8,121 bases of DNA from Actinomycetota bacterium (GCA_030838815.1 JAUZEX010000842.1:1-8121), one strand, 5' to 3'. Positions 1-5,397 are shown, numbered from the stretch's first letter. Notes: a model not told the origin generated them from the sequence alone. A program made the numbers and translations.

Positions 1-128
1 CGCTCGGTCATCTGGGTGGTCATCGCCGCGTTGTGGTCGGCCGCCTCCCGGTCGAGCTTGGCCAACCGGCCGCCCATGCGCCGGGCCGGCACCACGAACA
101 CCGGGAGCAGCACCAGGGACAGGGCGGT
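1..128 (-). repeat. In-frame diverged duplicate of 264-389 within the exporter gene
   Basis: On the minus strand, bases 128-1 encode a 42-residue stretch beginning TALSLVLLPVFVVPARRMGG. It matches the stretch encoded by 389-264, which begins TLLSLILLPLFVIPAKRMGA, at 34 of 42 positions. The last 14 residues before the edge are identical. The offset is 261 bp (87 codons), so the frame is kept. The copies are not identical at DNA level, so this is not a simple k-mer overlap. A paralogous or other-strain exporter joined at the contig end, or a real internal duplication, would both explain it. Confidence 0.85.
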
Positions 129-938
129 GAGGAAGATCCACTGGCCCATGGCGGTGCGGACACCGATCTCGGCCACCCGCTCGGCCCGGGCGCCGAACTC
201 GGCCTCCTCCCGGGCGGGACGGCCGAACAGCTTGACGAGCGTGGCGCCGGGAGCGGAGAACCGCTCGGTCATCTGGGTCGTCATGGCGGCGTTGTGGTCG
301 GCCGCCTCCCGCTGCAGGTGGGCGAGACGGGCACCCATCCGCTTGGCCGGAATGACGAACAGGGGCAGCAGGATCAGCGACAGCAGGGTGATCGACCACG
401 ACAGGCGCAGCATCACGACCAGGGTGAGGAACAGGGTGATGACGTTGGAGACAACGCCGGACAGGGTCCACGTGAAGGCCCGCTGGGCGCCGATCACGTC
501 GTTGTTGAGCCGGCTGACCAGAGCCCCGGTGCGGGTGCGGGTGAAGAAAGCCACCGGCATCCGCTGGATGTGACCGAAGACGGCCCGGCGGAGGTCGAGG
601 ATGAGCCCCTCGCCGATGCGGGACGACTGCCACCGCTCGGCGACGCCGACCACGGCGTCGAGGACGGCCACGCCGGCGATGAGCCCGGCCAGGAACAGCA
701 CCCGCCCTTCGGCCTTGTGCTTGATGATGTCGTCGACGACCCAGCCGGCCAGCACCGGGGTCGCCACCGCCAGCACGGCGGAGATGACCGACAGGATCAG
801 GAAGGCGATCAGCGCCTTGCGGTGCGGCCGGGCGAAGGCCACGATGCGGCGCAGCGTCGCCCGGCTGAACGAGCGCTTCGTGCGCTCGCCGTGCATGGCG
901 CTCTCCAGCGCCATCCAGTGGCTGAATCCCATATCCAT
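1..938 (-). CDS. ABC exporter, N-terminal transmembrane domain (partial, 3' end off window)
   Basis: The visible 312 residues are the type-I exporter membrane domain; the ATPase domain would lie beyond the window edge. Hydrophobic helices are visible at about residues 42-66, 80-98, 161-178 and 182-197. Between them are exporter hallmarks: an 'RIGEGLILDLRRAVFGHIQRMPVAFF' type region (about 107-132), then 'TRTGALVSRLNNDV' (136-148) and 'ATLVKLFGRPAREE' (232-245). The start is the ATG at 938 (Met-Asp-Met), with GGAAGG 11 nt upstream; a second in-frame ATG lies two codons on. The likely role is export of lipid, drug or metabolite, substrate unknown. A SoxR-type promoter lies directly upstream. 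Oddity: residues 271-312 repeat residues 184-225 (34 of 42 identical), where the family normally has a fifth helix and no repeat. The last 40 or so codons may therefore be an assembly chimera. Family call is firm; the 3' end is doubtful. Confidence 0.85.
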   Translation of the reverse strand, partial: MDMGFSHWMALESAMHGERTKRSFSRATLRRIVAFARPHRKALIAFLILSVISAVLAVATPVLAGWVVDDIIKHKAEGRVLFLAGLIAGVAVLDAVVGVAERWQSSRIGEGLILDLRRAVFGHIQRMPVAFFTRTRTGALVSRLNNDVIGAQRAFTWTLSGVVSNVITLFLTLVVMLRLSWSITLLSLILLPLFVIPAKRMGARLAHLQREAADHNAAMTTQMTERFSAPGATLVKLFGRPAREEAEFGARAERVAEIGVRTAMGQWIFLTALSLVLLPVFVVPARRMGGRLAKLDREAADHNAAMTTQMTE

Positions 939-972
939 CTCGCGCTGCACCTTCCGCCGTATTCGTCGCGTC

Positions 973-990
973 CCTGCCTCTATCGGCAGG
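973..990 (-). other. Small hairpin in predicted exporter leader
   Basis: CCTGCC (973-978) and GGCAGG (985-990) form a perfect 6-bp stem with a 6-nt loop. It would lie near the 5' end of the exporter transcript if transcription starts near 995. It is short and may be chance in DNA this GC-rich. Confidence 0.25.
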
Positions 991-1001
991 ACCTACCGGC
1001 G

Positions 1002-1032
1002 AGGTTAAGACCTCAAGTTTCCTTGAGGTCAA
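1002..1032 (-). promoter_or_regulatory. MerR/SoxR-type promoter of the ABC exporter (TTGACC-N19-TAACCT)
   Basis: Read on the minus strand, TTGACC (1032-1027) is a good -35 element and TAACCT (1007-1002) fits TAnnnT as a -10 element. They are separated by exactly 19 bp, and a perfect palindrome fills the spacer. The over-long 19-bp spacer with a central dyad is the hallmark of promoters activated by MerR-family regulators, which untwist the DNA to realign the two boxes. Transcription would start near 995, giving a leader of about 57 nt before the exporter ATG at 938. Elements and spacing are seen directly; activation by a MerR-type protein is inferred. Confidence 0.7.
1009..1030. promoter_or_regulatory. 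SoxR-like operator palindrome
   Basis: GACCTCAAG (1009-1017) and CTTGAGGTC (1022-1030) are perfect inverted 9-bp arms around TTTC. The central 18 bp, CCTCAAGTTTCCTTGAGG (1011-1028), differs from the Escherichia coli soxS SoxR box, CCTCAAGTTAACTTGAGG, only at two central positions. SoxR is a [2Fe-2S] MerR-family sensor of redox-cycling compounds; in non-enteric bacteria its targets include efflux pumps and oxidoreductases. Other MerR-family proteins may use similar arms, so SoxR itself is probable rather than proven. No regulator gene is in the window. Confidence 0.65.
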
Positions 1033-1052
1033 GGTCCGGCGGGAGATATGCC
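1023..1052 (+). promoter_or_regulatory. Weak candidate promoter for the DUF6458-like gene
   Basis: TTGAGG (1023-1028) and TATGCC (1047-1052) are 18 bp apart on the plus strand. The -35-like box lies inside the right arm of the SoxR-like palindrome, so a bound regulator could affect both directions. The -10 match is poor. This is only the best visible candidate in the gap. Confidence 0.2.
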
Positions 1053-1136
1053 CGATGAGGGAATTTTCATGTTCCGCTCACCACGCCTTCAGACGCCAGG
1101 AAAGAACTCAGACATCGCAACGATCCGATCTCTGAG

Positions 1137-1143
1137 AAGGAGG
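1137..1143 (+). promoter_or_regulatory. Ribosome binding site of the DUF6458-like gene
   Basis: AAGGAGG sits 5 nt before the ATG at 1149. It is the strongest Shine-Dalgarno match in the window and fixes the start of the only plus-strand gene. Confidence 0.85.
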
Positions 1144-1148
1144 CCACC

Positions 1149-1418
1149 ATGGCTACCGGAGTCAGTCTCTTCTTCCTCGCCGTCGGCGCCATCCTGACCT
1201 TCGCCATCAACACCCCGGTGAACGGCGTCGATCTCGACACCATCGGCGTGATCCTGATGGTCGTCGGTCTGCTGGGCATGTTGTTCTCGCTGGTCCTGTG
1301 GGACAGCTGGACGCCGCGGGCGATCCGCCGGGACGACGACGTCGTCGGCCGCCGGGACGTCGTGGTCGACGACGAGGTGCCCGTCCGCCGGAGCGTCACC
1401 CGCCGCGTGTACCGCTGA
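1149..1418 (+). CDS. DUF6458-like small two-helix membrane protein
   Basis: An 89-residue protein with two hydrophobic helices (about residues 5-21 and 30-50) joined by a short loop containing NTPVNGVDLDTIG. A charged C-terminal tail (about 56-89) is rich in Arg and Asp. The pattern of a first helix ending 'GAILTFAIN', then 'GVDLDTIGVILMVVG', then 'LSLVLWDSW' resembles the actinobacterial family DUF6458, whose function I do not know. The tail is longer and more charged than I expect for the family and is probably cytoplasmic. The gene is divergent from the exporter and convergent with the histidine kinase gene, overlapping the end of the kinase reading frame by 23 bp. It may share the regulatory gap with the exporter. 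Confidence 0.8.
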   Translation: MATGVSLFFLAVGAILTFAINTPVNGVDLDTIGVILMVVGLLGMLFSLVLWDSWTPRAIRRDDDVVGRRDVVVDDEVPVRRSVTRRVYR

Positions 1419-2964
1419 CCCTCAGATCGGCCCCTGCTCCGGAGGGCTGCTCTCCCACCTCTCCGGGACCACCGCCGGCGCCTCCGGGCGCCGGCGGTGC
1501 CGCGTCCGCCGCCGGGAGGCGGATCGAGAAGGTCGTGCCCTCGCCGACCCTGGAGCTGACCGAGATCGTGCCGCCCATCGCCTCGACCAGGGAGGCCACG
1601 ATGGCGAGCCCGAGGCCGGCGCCACCGGGGACGCCCCGCCGGGCGGCGGAACCCCGGTAGAAGCGGTCGAAGACGTGGGACAGGTCGGCGGCGGGGATGC
1701 CGGGACCGGTGTCGGCGACATCGATCGTGACGGCACGGGCCGGGTCGGGGCGGGCCGGGTCGGGGCGGGCCGGTTGGGGGCGGGCCGGTTCGGGGCGGGC
1801 GGACAGCGTGACGGTGACGCCGGGGCCGCCGTGGCGCAGGGCGTTGCCGGTGAGGTTCGACACGACCTGGAGGAGCCGGTCGGGGTCGGCGATCACCGAC
1901 AGCCCCTCGGGGGCGTCGACGACGATGTCGCCCTGCCCCAGCAGCATGCCCCGCAACGCCGCTTCCCGCAGGGTGAGATCTGCCTCGACCGCCTCCCGGG
2001 CCAGGGGGAGACCCTCGTCGAGGCGGGCCAGGAGGAGCAGTTCCTCGACCGTGGAGCCGATGCGGTCCAGCTCCTCCAGCGCCAGCCGGACGGACCGGTC
2101 GGCTTCGGGGTCGTCGAGCCGGCCGACCAGCTCCAACTGGCCGCGGGCCACGGTGAGCGGGGTCCGCAACTCATGGGAGGCGTCGGAGATGAAGCGCCGC
2201 TGGGAGGCGATGGCCTCGTCGATGCGGACCAGGAGGCTGTCGAAGGCGTCGGCCACCCGGCCCACCTCGTCGGCCGGGGCGTCGACGGTGGCGGCGAGGC
2301 AGTCGGGCAACGCGCCCCTCGGTTCGATGGCGTCGATCTCGGCTGCCATGCGGCTCAGCGGCTGCAGCGTCTTGCGGACGGAGACGAACGCCAGCGCCAC
2401 CGCGAACGCCAGCCCCAGGCCGCTGGCCCAGGCCACGGCGGACAGGAGGTGGTCGACGGTCCGCTCCACCCCGGTCGTCGTGGCCGCGACGAGGAGGGTT
2501 CCGCTCGGCTGTCCCCGCCGCACGAGCGGCACGGTCAGCGCCCGCAGGTGCCCGGTGCCGTTCGGGCCGGGGACGGTCCACCATTTTGCGGTGGTGGCGG
2601 CCAGCAGCTCATCGCCGCGGCCGACGGCGCCGAGGTCGAGCCCGCCGCTGGTGGAGAGGACGTCGCCGCCTGCGGTCCGTACGGCGATGACCTCGTCCTC
2701 AGCGTGGGCCTGCACGGCCAGCCACCGCCGGGCCTCCGCCGTCAGCTGGGCCGGGTCCGCCACCCGGCTGGCCGGACCCTCCCGGAAGGAGGTGGCGGCC
2801 GATCCGAGCCGTCGGTCGAGCGAAGCACCGAGGTCGTCGCGCATCAGCCGGGCGGCGACGCCGGCCACGACCAGCACCGTCGCCGCCACCAGCAGGGCGG
2901 CGATGACCGTCAGCCGGGTGGGCTGGCTGACGGCCCGCCGCCGCCGCTCAGTGCCCGCCGCCAC
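1396..2964 (-). CDS. HAMP-type sensor histidine kinase (two-component system)
   Basis: With the GTG start at 2964 the protein has 522 residues. It has a first membrane helix (about 18-39), an extracytoplasmic sensor region (40-172), a second helix (173-196) and a HAMP linker (about 197-250). The dimerisation domain carries FISDASHELRTPLT with phospho-acceptor His264. The ATPase domain has an N-box with Asn374, the G1 box DTGPGI (418-423), the F-box FDRFYR, and the G2 box GGAGLGLAI (447-455). All catalytic motifs look intact. It should autophosphorylate and pass phosphate to the response regulator encoded upstream on the same strand. The start is chosen because it precedes the first helix directly and overlaps the upstream gene by 17 bp; the RBS is weak. 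Oddities: a repeated Pro-Ala-Arg-Pro insertion in the ATPase domain (about 390-410) and a 37-residue Gly/Pro-rich tail containing a strong DNA hairpin. No recognised sensor domain was seen. Confidence 0.93.
   Translation of the reverse strand: MAAGTERRRRAVSQPTRLTVIAALLVAATVLVVAGVAARLMRDDLGASLDRRLGSAATSFREGPASRVADPAQLTAEARRWLAVQAHAEDEVIAVRTAGGDVLSTSGGLDLGAVGRGDELLAATTAKWWTVPGPNGTGHLRALTVPLVRRGQPSGTLLVAATTTGVERTVDHLLSAVAWASGLGLAFAVALAFVSVRKTLQPLSRMAAEIDAIEPRGALPDCLAATVDAPADEVGRVADAFDSLLVRIDEAIASQRRFISDASHELRTPLTVARGQLELVGRLDDPEADRSVRLALEELDRIGSTVEELLLLARLDEGLPLAREAVEADLTLREAALRGMLLGQGDIVVDAPEGLSVIADPDRLLQVVSNLTGNALRHGGPGVTVTLSARPEPARPQPARPDPARPDPARAVTIDVADTGPGIPAADLSHVFDRFYRGSAARRGVPGGAGLGLAIVASLVEAMGGTISVSSRVGEGTTFSIRLPAADAAPPAPGGAGGGPGEVGEQPSGAGADLRVSGTRGG
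1470..1499. terminator. Perfect 13-bp-stem hairpin, possible DUF6458 terminator inside the kinase tail
   Basis: CACCGCCGGCGCC (1470-1482) pairs perfectly with GGCGCCGGCGGTG (1487-1499) around TCCG. It starts 52 bp past the stop of the DUF6458-like gene, a natural place for a terminator, but no T-run follows on either strand. On the minus strand it encodes the Ala/Pro/Gly-rich end of the histidine kinase. It could equally be a product of GC-rich low-complexity coding. The structure is clear; termination is inferred. Confidence 0.5.
1736..1800. repeat. 15-bp tandem repeat (4.3 units) in the kinase gene, G-rich on the plus strand
   Basis: Units of CGGGCCGGGTCGGGG start at 1736, 1751, 1766 and 1781, with a partial unit to 1800. 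The first two are identical, and the third and fourth differ at one or two positions. The period is five codons, encoding Pro-Ala-Arg-Pro-Asp/Gln/Glu repeats at kinase residues of about 390-410, in the stretch just before the G1 box. The plus strand has many runs of three or more G and could fold into a G-quadruplex. Copy number may vary between strains. Confidence 0.9.
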
Positions 2965-3496
2965 CCGACCAGTTCCCGTTCGGCGTCGCCGACGTCGTCG
3001 TGGTGGCGGACGGGCACGGGGTGCGGTGCCCCTTGCCCCGCTTGCCGGTCTGGGCGCAGTCGACCTGGTTGTCGACCGGCTGCACCTGCCCGGGCGGGGC
3101 GGTGCTCGAGGTGGTGGACGGCTCGGCGGGCCCGGTGGCCGTCGTGGTCTCACCCGACGGTCCCGTGGGCGAGGTCCCTGCGGAGCCGGTGTCGGACGAG
3201 CCGGCGGGGCCGGAGCCGCCCGAACCGGCGGCGCTGGACGGGTTCGAGGCGGTGGTGGGAGTGGAAGCCGGCGCCGGCTGCGTGGTCGTCGTGGCCCTGC
3301 CCGCCTTGCCGGCCGGGGACGCGGGCGGTGACGGCGACGACGGCCCCCCGCCGGCCGGGTTCGACGGGTTGCCCGGTTGCACCACTCCGAGCGTGATCGT
3401 CCCGGGCGGCGCGACCGACCCGCGGCGGCCCGCCCCCGTCAGCACGCCGAGGAAGAACAGCAGGGATACGCCGAGGACGGCGGCGGCGACCTTCAC
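2948..3496 (-). CDS. Pro/Thr/Ser-rich membrane-associated protein between regulator and kinase
   Basis: A 182-residue protein starting at the GTG at 3496, preceded by AGGG 7 nt upstream. A single hydrophobic segment (about residues 3-20, AAAVLGVSLLFFLGVL) is followed by a long disordered region rich in Pro, Thr, Ser and Gly (27-182). Near the C-terminus are a basic stretch with two cysteines (Cys147, Cys161) and a Gly-rich end. I recognise no domain. It begins 25 nt after the response regulator stop and overlaps the kinase start by 17 bp, so all three genes should be co-transcribed and probably translationally coupled. An exported, membrane-anchored accessory to the kinase is a reasonable inference. 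Topology is uncertain: Arg-Arg follows the helix, which argues mildly for a cytoplasmic tail, while the composition is typical of cell-wall-spanning regions. Composition bias inflates open frames in such GC-rich DNA, but position, coupling and the N-terminal helix support a real gene. Confidence 0.78.
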   Translation of the reverse strand: MKVAAAVLGVSLLFFLGVLTGAGRRGSVAPPGTITLGVVQPGNPSNPAGGGPSSPSPPASPAGKAGRATTTTQPAPASTPTTASNPSSAAGSGGSGPAGSSDTGSAGTSPTGPSGETTTATGPAEPSTTSSTAPPGQVQPVDNQVDCAQTGKRGKGHRTPCPSATTTTSATPNGNWSGGGGH

Positions 3497-3521
3497 GATC
3501 CGGCCCTCAGGATCGCCGCCC

Positions 3522-4205
3522 TCACGAGGCGGCGTCGGCCGTCTCGACCGGCGCCGAGAACCGGTAACCGAGGCCCCGGACGGTGTCGATCCACCCGGCG
3601 CCGAGCTTGCGGCGCAGGGCGGCGACGTAGACCTCGACGACGTTGGAGCCGGGGTCGAAGTTGATGTCCCACACCATGTCCAGCAGCTGGGAGCGCGACA
3701 GCACCTGCCCGGTGTTGCGCACGAAGGCGGCCAGCAGGGCCAGCTCGCGGGCCGACAGCGGTACCTCACGGCCGCCCAGCACCGCCCGGTGGGCGACCGG
3801 ATCGACGGTCAGCGGCCCGGCTTTGAGCGCGCCGGCCTCCTCCCCCCGGGCGCGGATCCGGGCCCGGACCCGGGCGGCCAGCTCCTCGAGCGAGAACGGC
3901 TTCGTCAGGTAGTCGTCGGCGCCGGCGTCGAGGCCGGCGACCTTGGAGCGGGTGTCGTCGAGGGCGGTGAGCGCCACCACCGGCAGCCGGGGCTTGGCCA
4001 GGCGGATGCCCTCCAGCACCTCGAGCCCCGACAGGCCGGGCAGCATCAGGTCGAGCAGGACCACGTCGACGTCGAGCTTCCGGGCCAGGTCCAGCCCCGA
4101 CGGCCCGTCCTCCGCCGAGGTCACGACGAACTCCCGCGACCCGAGACCACGCTCGACGATCTCCCGGATGCGGGCGTCGTCTTCGATCAGCAGAACGTGG
4201 GGCAT
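3522..4205 (-). CDS. OmpR/PhoB-family response regulator
   Basis: A 227-residue DNA-binding response regulator of normal length. The receiver domain (1-115) has the acidic pair Asp9-Asp10, phospho-acceptor Asp52 in VVLLDLMLPG, Thr80, Tyr99 and Lys102 in the conserved DDYLTKPF motif. The winged-helix domain (about 130-218) shows LSARELALLAAFVRN, then LLDMVWDINFDPGSNVVEVYVAALRRKL and IDTVRGLGYRF, as expected for the family. It should be phosphorylated by the kinase encoded two genes downstream. The ATG at 4205 is the only good start: no ATG, GTG or TTG lies in frame just upstream and no Shine-Dalgarno is visible. That start codon sits inside the 3' arm of a 14-bp hairpin, which suggests translational control or an overlapping operator. 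Target genes cannot be read from the sequence. Confidence 0.96.
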   Translation of the reverse strand: MPHVLLIEDDARIREIVERGLGSREFVVTSAEDGPSGLDLARKLDVDVVLLDLMLPGLSGLEVLEGIRLAKPRLPVVALTALDDTRSKVAGLDAGADDYLTKPFSLEELAARVRARIRARGEEAGALKAGPLTVDPVAHRAVLGGREVPLSARELALLAAFVRNTGQVLSRSQLLDMVWDINFDPGSNVVEVYVAALRRKLGAGWIDTVRGLGYRFSAPVETADAAS

Positions 4206-4235
4206 CGGCTGGATGACATACCCAGCCGATGCCCC
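4199..4235 (-). promoter_or_regulatory. 14-bp perfect hairpin enclosing the response regulator start codon
   Basis: GGGGCATCGGCTGG (4199-4212) and CCAGCCGATGCCCC (4222-4235) are perfect inverted repeats around a 9-nt loop. The CAT at 4203-4205 is the complement of the regulator's ATG, so in the mRNA the start codon is paired in the 3' arm. No Shine-Dalgarno is present beside it. Possible roles are a structure that hides the start, an operator for autoregulation, or a terminator for the LPRTG gene, whose stop is 90 bp upstream on the minus strand. The structure is seen; the role is inferred. Confidence 0.75.
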
Positions 4236-4255
4236 GGTGATGCGTCCGGCGCGAC

Positions 4256-4332
4256 GGATTCCGTCAGGCGGGATTCCGTCAGGCGGGATTCGGTCAGGCG
4301 CAGATTCCGGCAGGCGCGGATCTCGTCAGGCG
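4256..4332. repeat. Tandem array of five 15-16-bp direct repeats upstream of the response regulator
   Basis: Unit GGATTCCGTCAGGCG occurs at 4256-4270 and 4271-4285. GGATTCGGTCAGGCG follows at 4286-4300 with one change. Two more diverged 16-bp units lie at 4301-4316 and 4317-4332. On the minus strand the unit reads CGCCTGACGGAATCC, and the last copy contains the TGA stop of the LPRTG gene. The array fills most of the 120-bp gap before the regulator. It could be a set of protein-binding sites or expansion of the 3' end of the upstream gene. Units are not palindromic and there are no spacers, so it is not CRISPR. Confidence 0.9.
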
Positions 4333-5318
4333 GCGACCCGGCGCCGGCCGAGCAGGCGCAGGCCCAGCCCCGACAGCAGGGCCGCCAGCGCCGAGACGGC
4401 CATCGAGAGGGCGGCCACGCCCGTCCGCGGCAGCGCGGCGGCGTTCGCGGTCGTCGGGGCGGCGGCGGGGCTCAAGGCCCGGGACGTGTCGATGCTGGGC
4501 AGGGTGGCGGCCACCGACGGGAGGATCGACGGGGTCCCCGTCCCCGAGCTGGCCGCGGTGGTGAAGGCGCTGACCGGGTCGAGGCCCAGGGCCGTCTTCA
4601 CGCCGATGATCTCGGCCGCGCCGCTGGTGATGTTGTTGGCCACGCCGCCCGAGGCGGTCAGGCAGCTGAGCGACGCCACGCCGGAGGCGTCGAGGGCGCA
4701 GCCCTTGCCGAGCTGGTCGTCGGTGCCGATCTGGGTGCCGCTCAGCCCGACCAGGTAGGAGTGGCCCTTGCCGCTGGAGCCGACCTCGGAGTGGAGCAGC
4801 ACGATCCGGGCGATGTCGCCGAGGCTCAGGTCGACGGCGTCGGAGGTGCTCAGCGCCGTGCTCTGCGACGTCTGGTGGTCGGCCTGGGCATCGGAGGCCA
4901 GCACGCCGAGCTTGGCCAGGCCGGGCGCCTCGAGCCGGGCCAGGGCGGCCGACGCCCGGGAGGAGCGCTTGGCCGACGACGGGGAGCCCTTGGCCGCGGC
5001 GTGCCACGGTGCGACCTGCACCTGGGCCGGAAGGGCGGTCCCGGTGTCGAGCAGGGCGCCCCCACTCTGGCCCTCGGTGGTCTGGGCGCCGCCGGTGCCG
5101 AGCGCCGGCTGGCCCCCGAGGTTGATGACGGCGGCGTGGGCGCCGGCCTGGTTGGGATCGGCCGTGGCGCCGGTGGTGGAAATTCCCACCAGGTTGGTGA
5201 CCTGGGCCGCGGTGGCGCTGGCGTTGCCCGCCGGGGCGGCGTCGGCCGCGGCGGCGACGGGGGTGAGACCAATGAGGAGGCACGCCGGAGCAGCCGCGGA
5301 AAGAATGGTTCGACGCAT
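4326..5318 (-). CDS. Secreted LPRTG-anchored cell-wall surface protein, function unknown
   Basis: A 330-residue protein with a signal peptide at the N-terminus: MRRT, a hydrophobic core from about 5 to 20, and Ala-rich cleavage candidates near 25-28. At the C-terminus is a complete sortase signal: LPRTG (296-300), a hydrophobic helix (about 301-325) and an RRR tail. It should therefore be exported by Sec and covalently attached to the cell wall, cut between Thr and Gly. The mature part is rich in Ala, Ser, Thr and Gly. Its central region (about 150-235) contains HSEVGSSGKGHSYLVGL and a pair of cysteines in GCALDASGVASLSCL that could form a disulfide. I recognise no named domain. The start is supported by AAAGGAG 5 nt upstream. 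It lies between the amino acid importer and the two-component genes on the same strand. No sortase gene is in the window. Confidence 0.9.
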   Translation of the reverse strand: MRRTILSAAAPACLLIGLTPVAAAADAAPAGNASATAAQVTNLVGISTTGATADPNQAGAHAAVINLGGQPALGTGGAQTTEGQSGGALLDTGTALPAQVQVAPWHAAAKGSPSSAKRSSRASAALARLEAPGLAKLGVLASDAQADHQTSQSTALSTSDAVDLSLGDIARIVLLHSEVGSSGKGHSYLVGLSGTQIGTDDQLGKGCALDASGVASLSCLTASGGVANNITSGAAEIIGVKTALGLDPVSAFTTAASSGTGTPSILPSVAATLPSIDTSRALSPAAAPTTANAAALPRTGVAALSMAVSALAALLSGLGLRLLGRRRVAA

Positions 5319-5323
5319 GATGG

Positions 5324-5330
5324 CTCCTTT
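5324..5330 (-). promoter_or_regulatory. Ribosome binding site of the LPRTG protein gene
   Basis: AAAGGAG on the minus strand ends 5 nt before the ATG at 5318 and decides this start over longer in-frame extensions upstream. Confidence 0.8.
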
Positions 5331-5351
5331 CGGGGGGATTGAGGACGCGAT

Positions 5352-5397
5352 GGCCGGCGGGGGAGGCAGGTGAGGCCCCCGAGCGTCGTCGCCGGCC
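5352..5397. other. Interrupted inverted repeat between livF and the LPRTG gene
   Basis: GGCCGGCG (5352-5359) pairs with CGCCGGCC (5390-5397). Inside it, a G4 run (5360-5363) can pair with C-runs near 5376-5380, leaving a bulge. It could end the liv transcript or form the leader of the LPRTG mRNA; no T-run is visible. The rest of the gap (5319-5458) has no convincing promoter. GCGGTCAAAC occurs twice, at 5425-5434 and 5455-5464, exactly 30 bp apart, the second copy overlapping the livF stop. Confidence 0.3.

Noticed and set aside
1013..1058. Sigma-28 (FliA/WhiG-like) promoter from TCAAGTTT and GCCCGATGA
   Set aside because: The two boxes are 29 bp apart instead of about 11, and the second TCAAG also has the wrong spacing. 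The TCAAG sequences are explained by the SoxR-like palindrome.
1107..1136. CTCAGA/TCTGAG inverted repeat just upstream of the DUF6458 ribosome binding site
   Set aside because: The stem is only 6 bp with an 18-nt loop, which is easily found by chance.
1069..1197. Small open frame (42 codons) with a GAGGGA sequence upstream, overlapping the DUF6458-like start
   Set aside because: The translation is Arg/Ser/Pro low complexity, the frame conflicts with the well-supported gene, and there is no independent support. A leader peptide cannot be excluded.
1396..3153. Longer histidine kinase with an ATG at 3153
   Set aside because: The extra 63 residues are Arg/Pro-rich shadow of the Pro/Thr-rich gene. 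The GTG at 2964 sits just before the first membrane helix.
4256..4332. CRISPR array
   Set aside because: Units are only 15-16 bp, abut one another without spacers, and no cas genes are present.
3000..5342. Very long plus-strand open frame (780 codons) opposite the regulator, Pro/Thr-rich and LPRTG genes
   Set aside because: It is antisense to three well-supported minus-strand genes. Its translation is Gly/Arg/Gln/Pro low complexity with no fold, as expected for the complement of GC-rich codons. The same applies to the long plus-strand frames over 33-1058, 1675-3396, 5339-6586 and 6247-7317.
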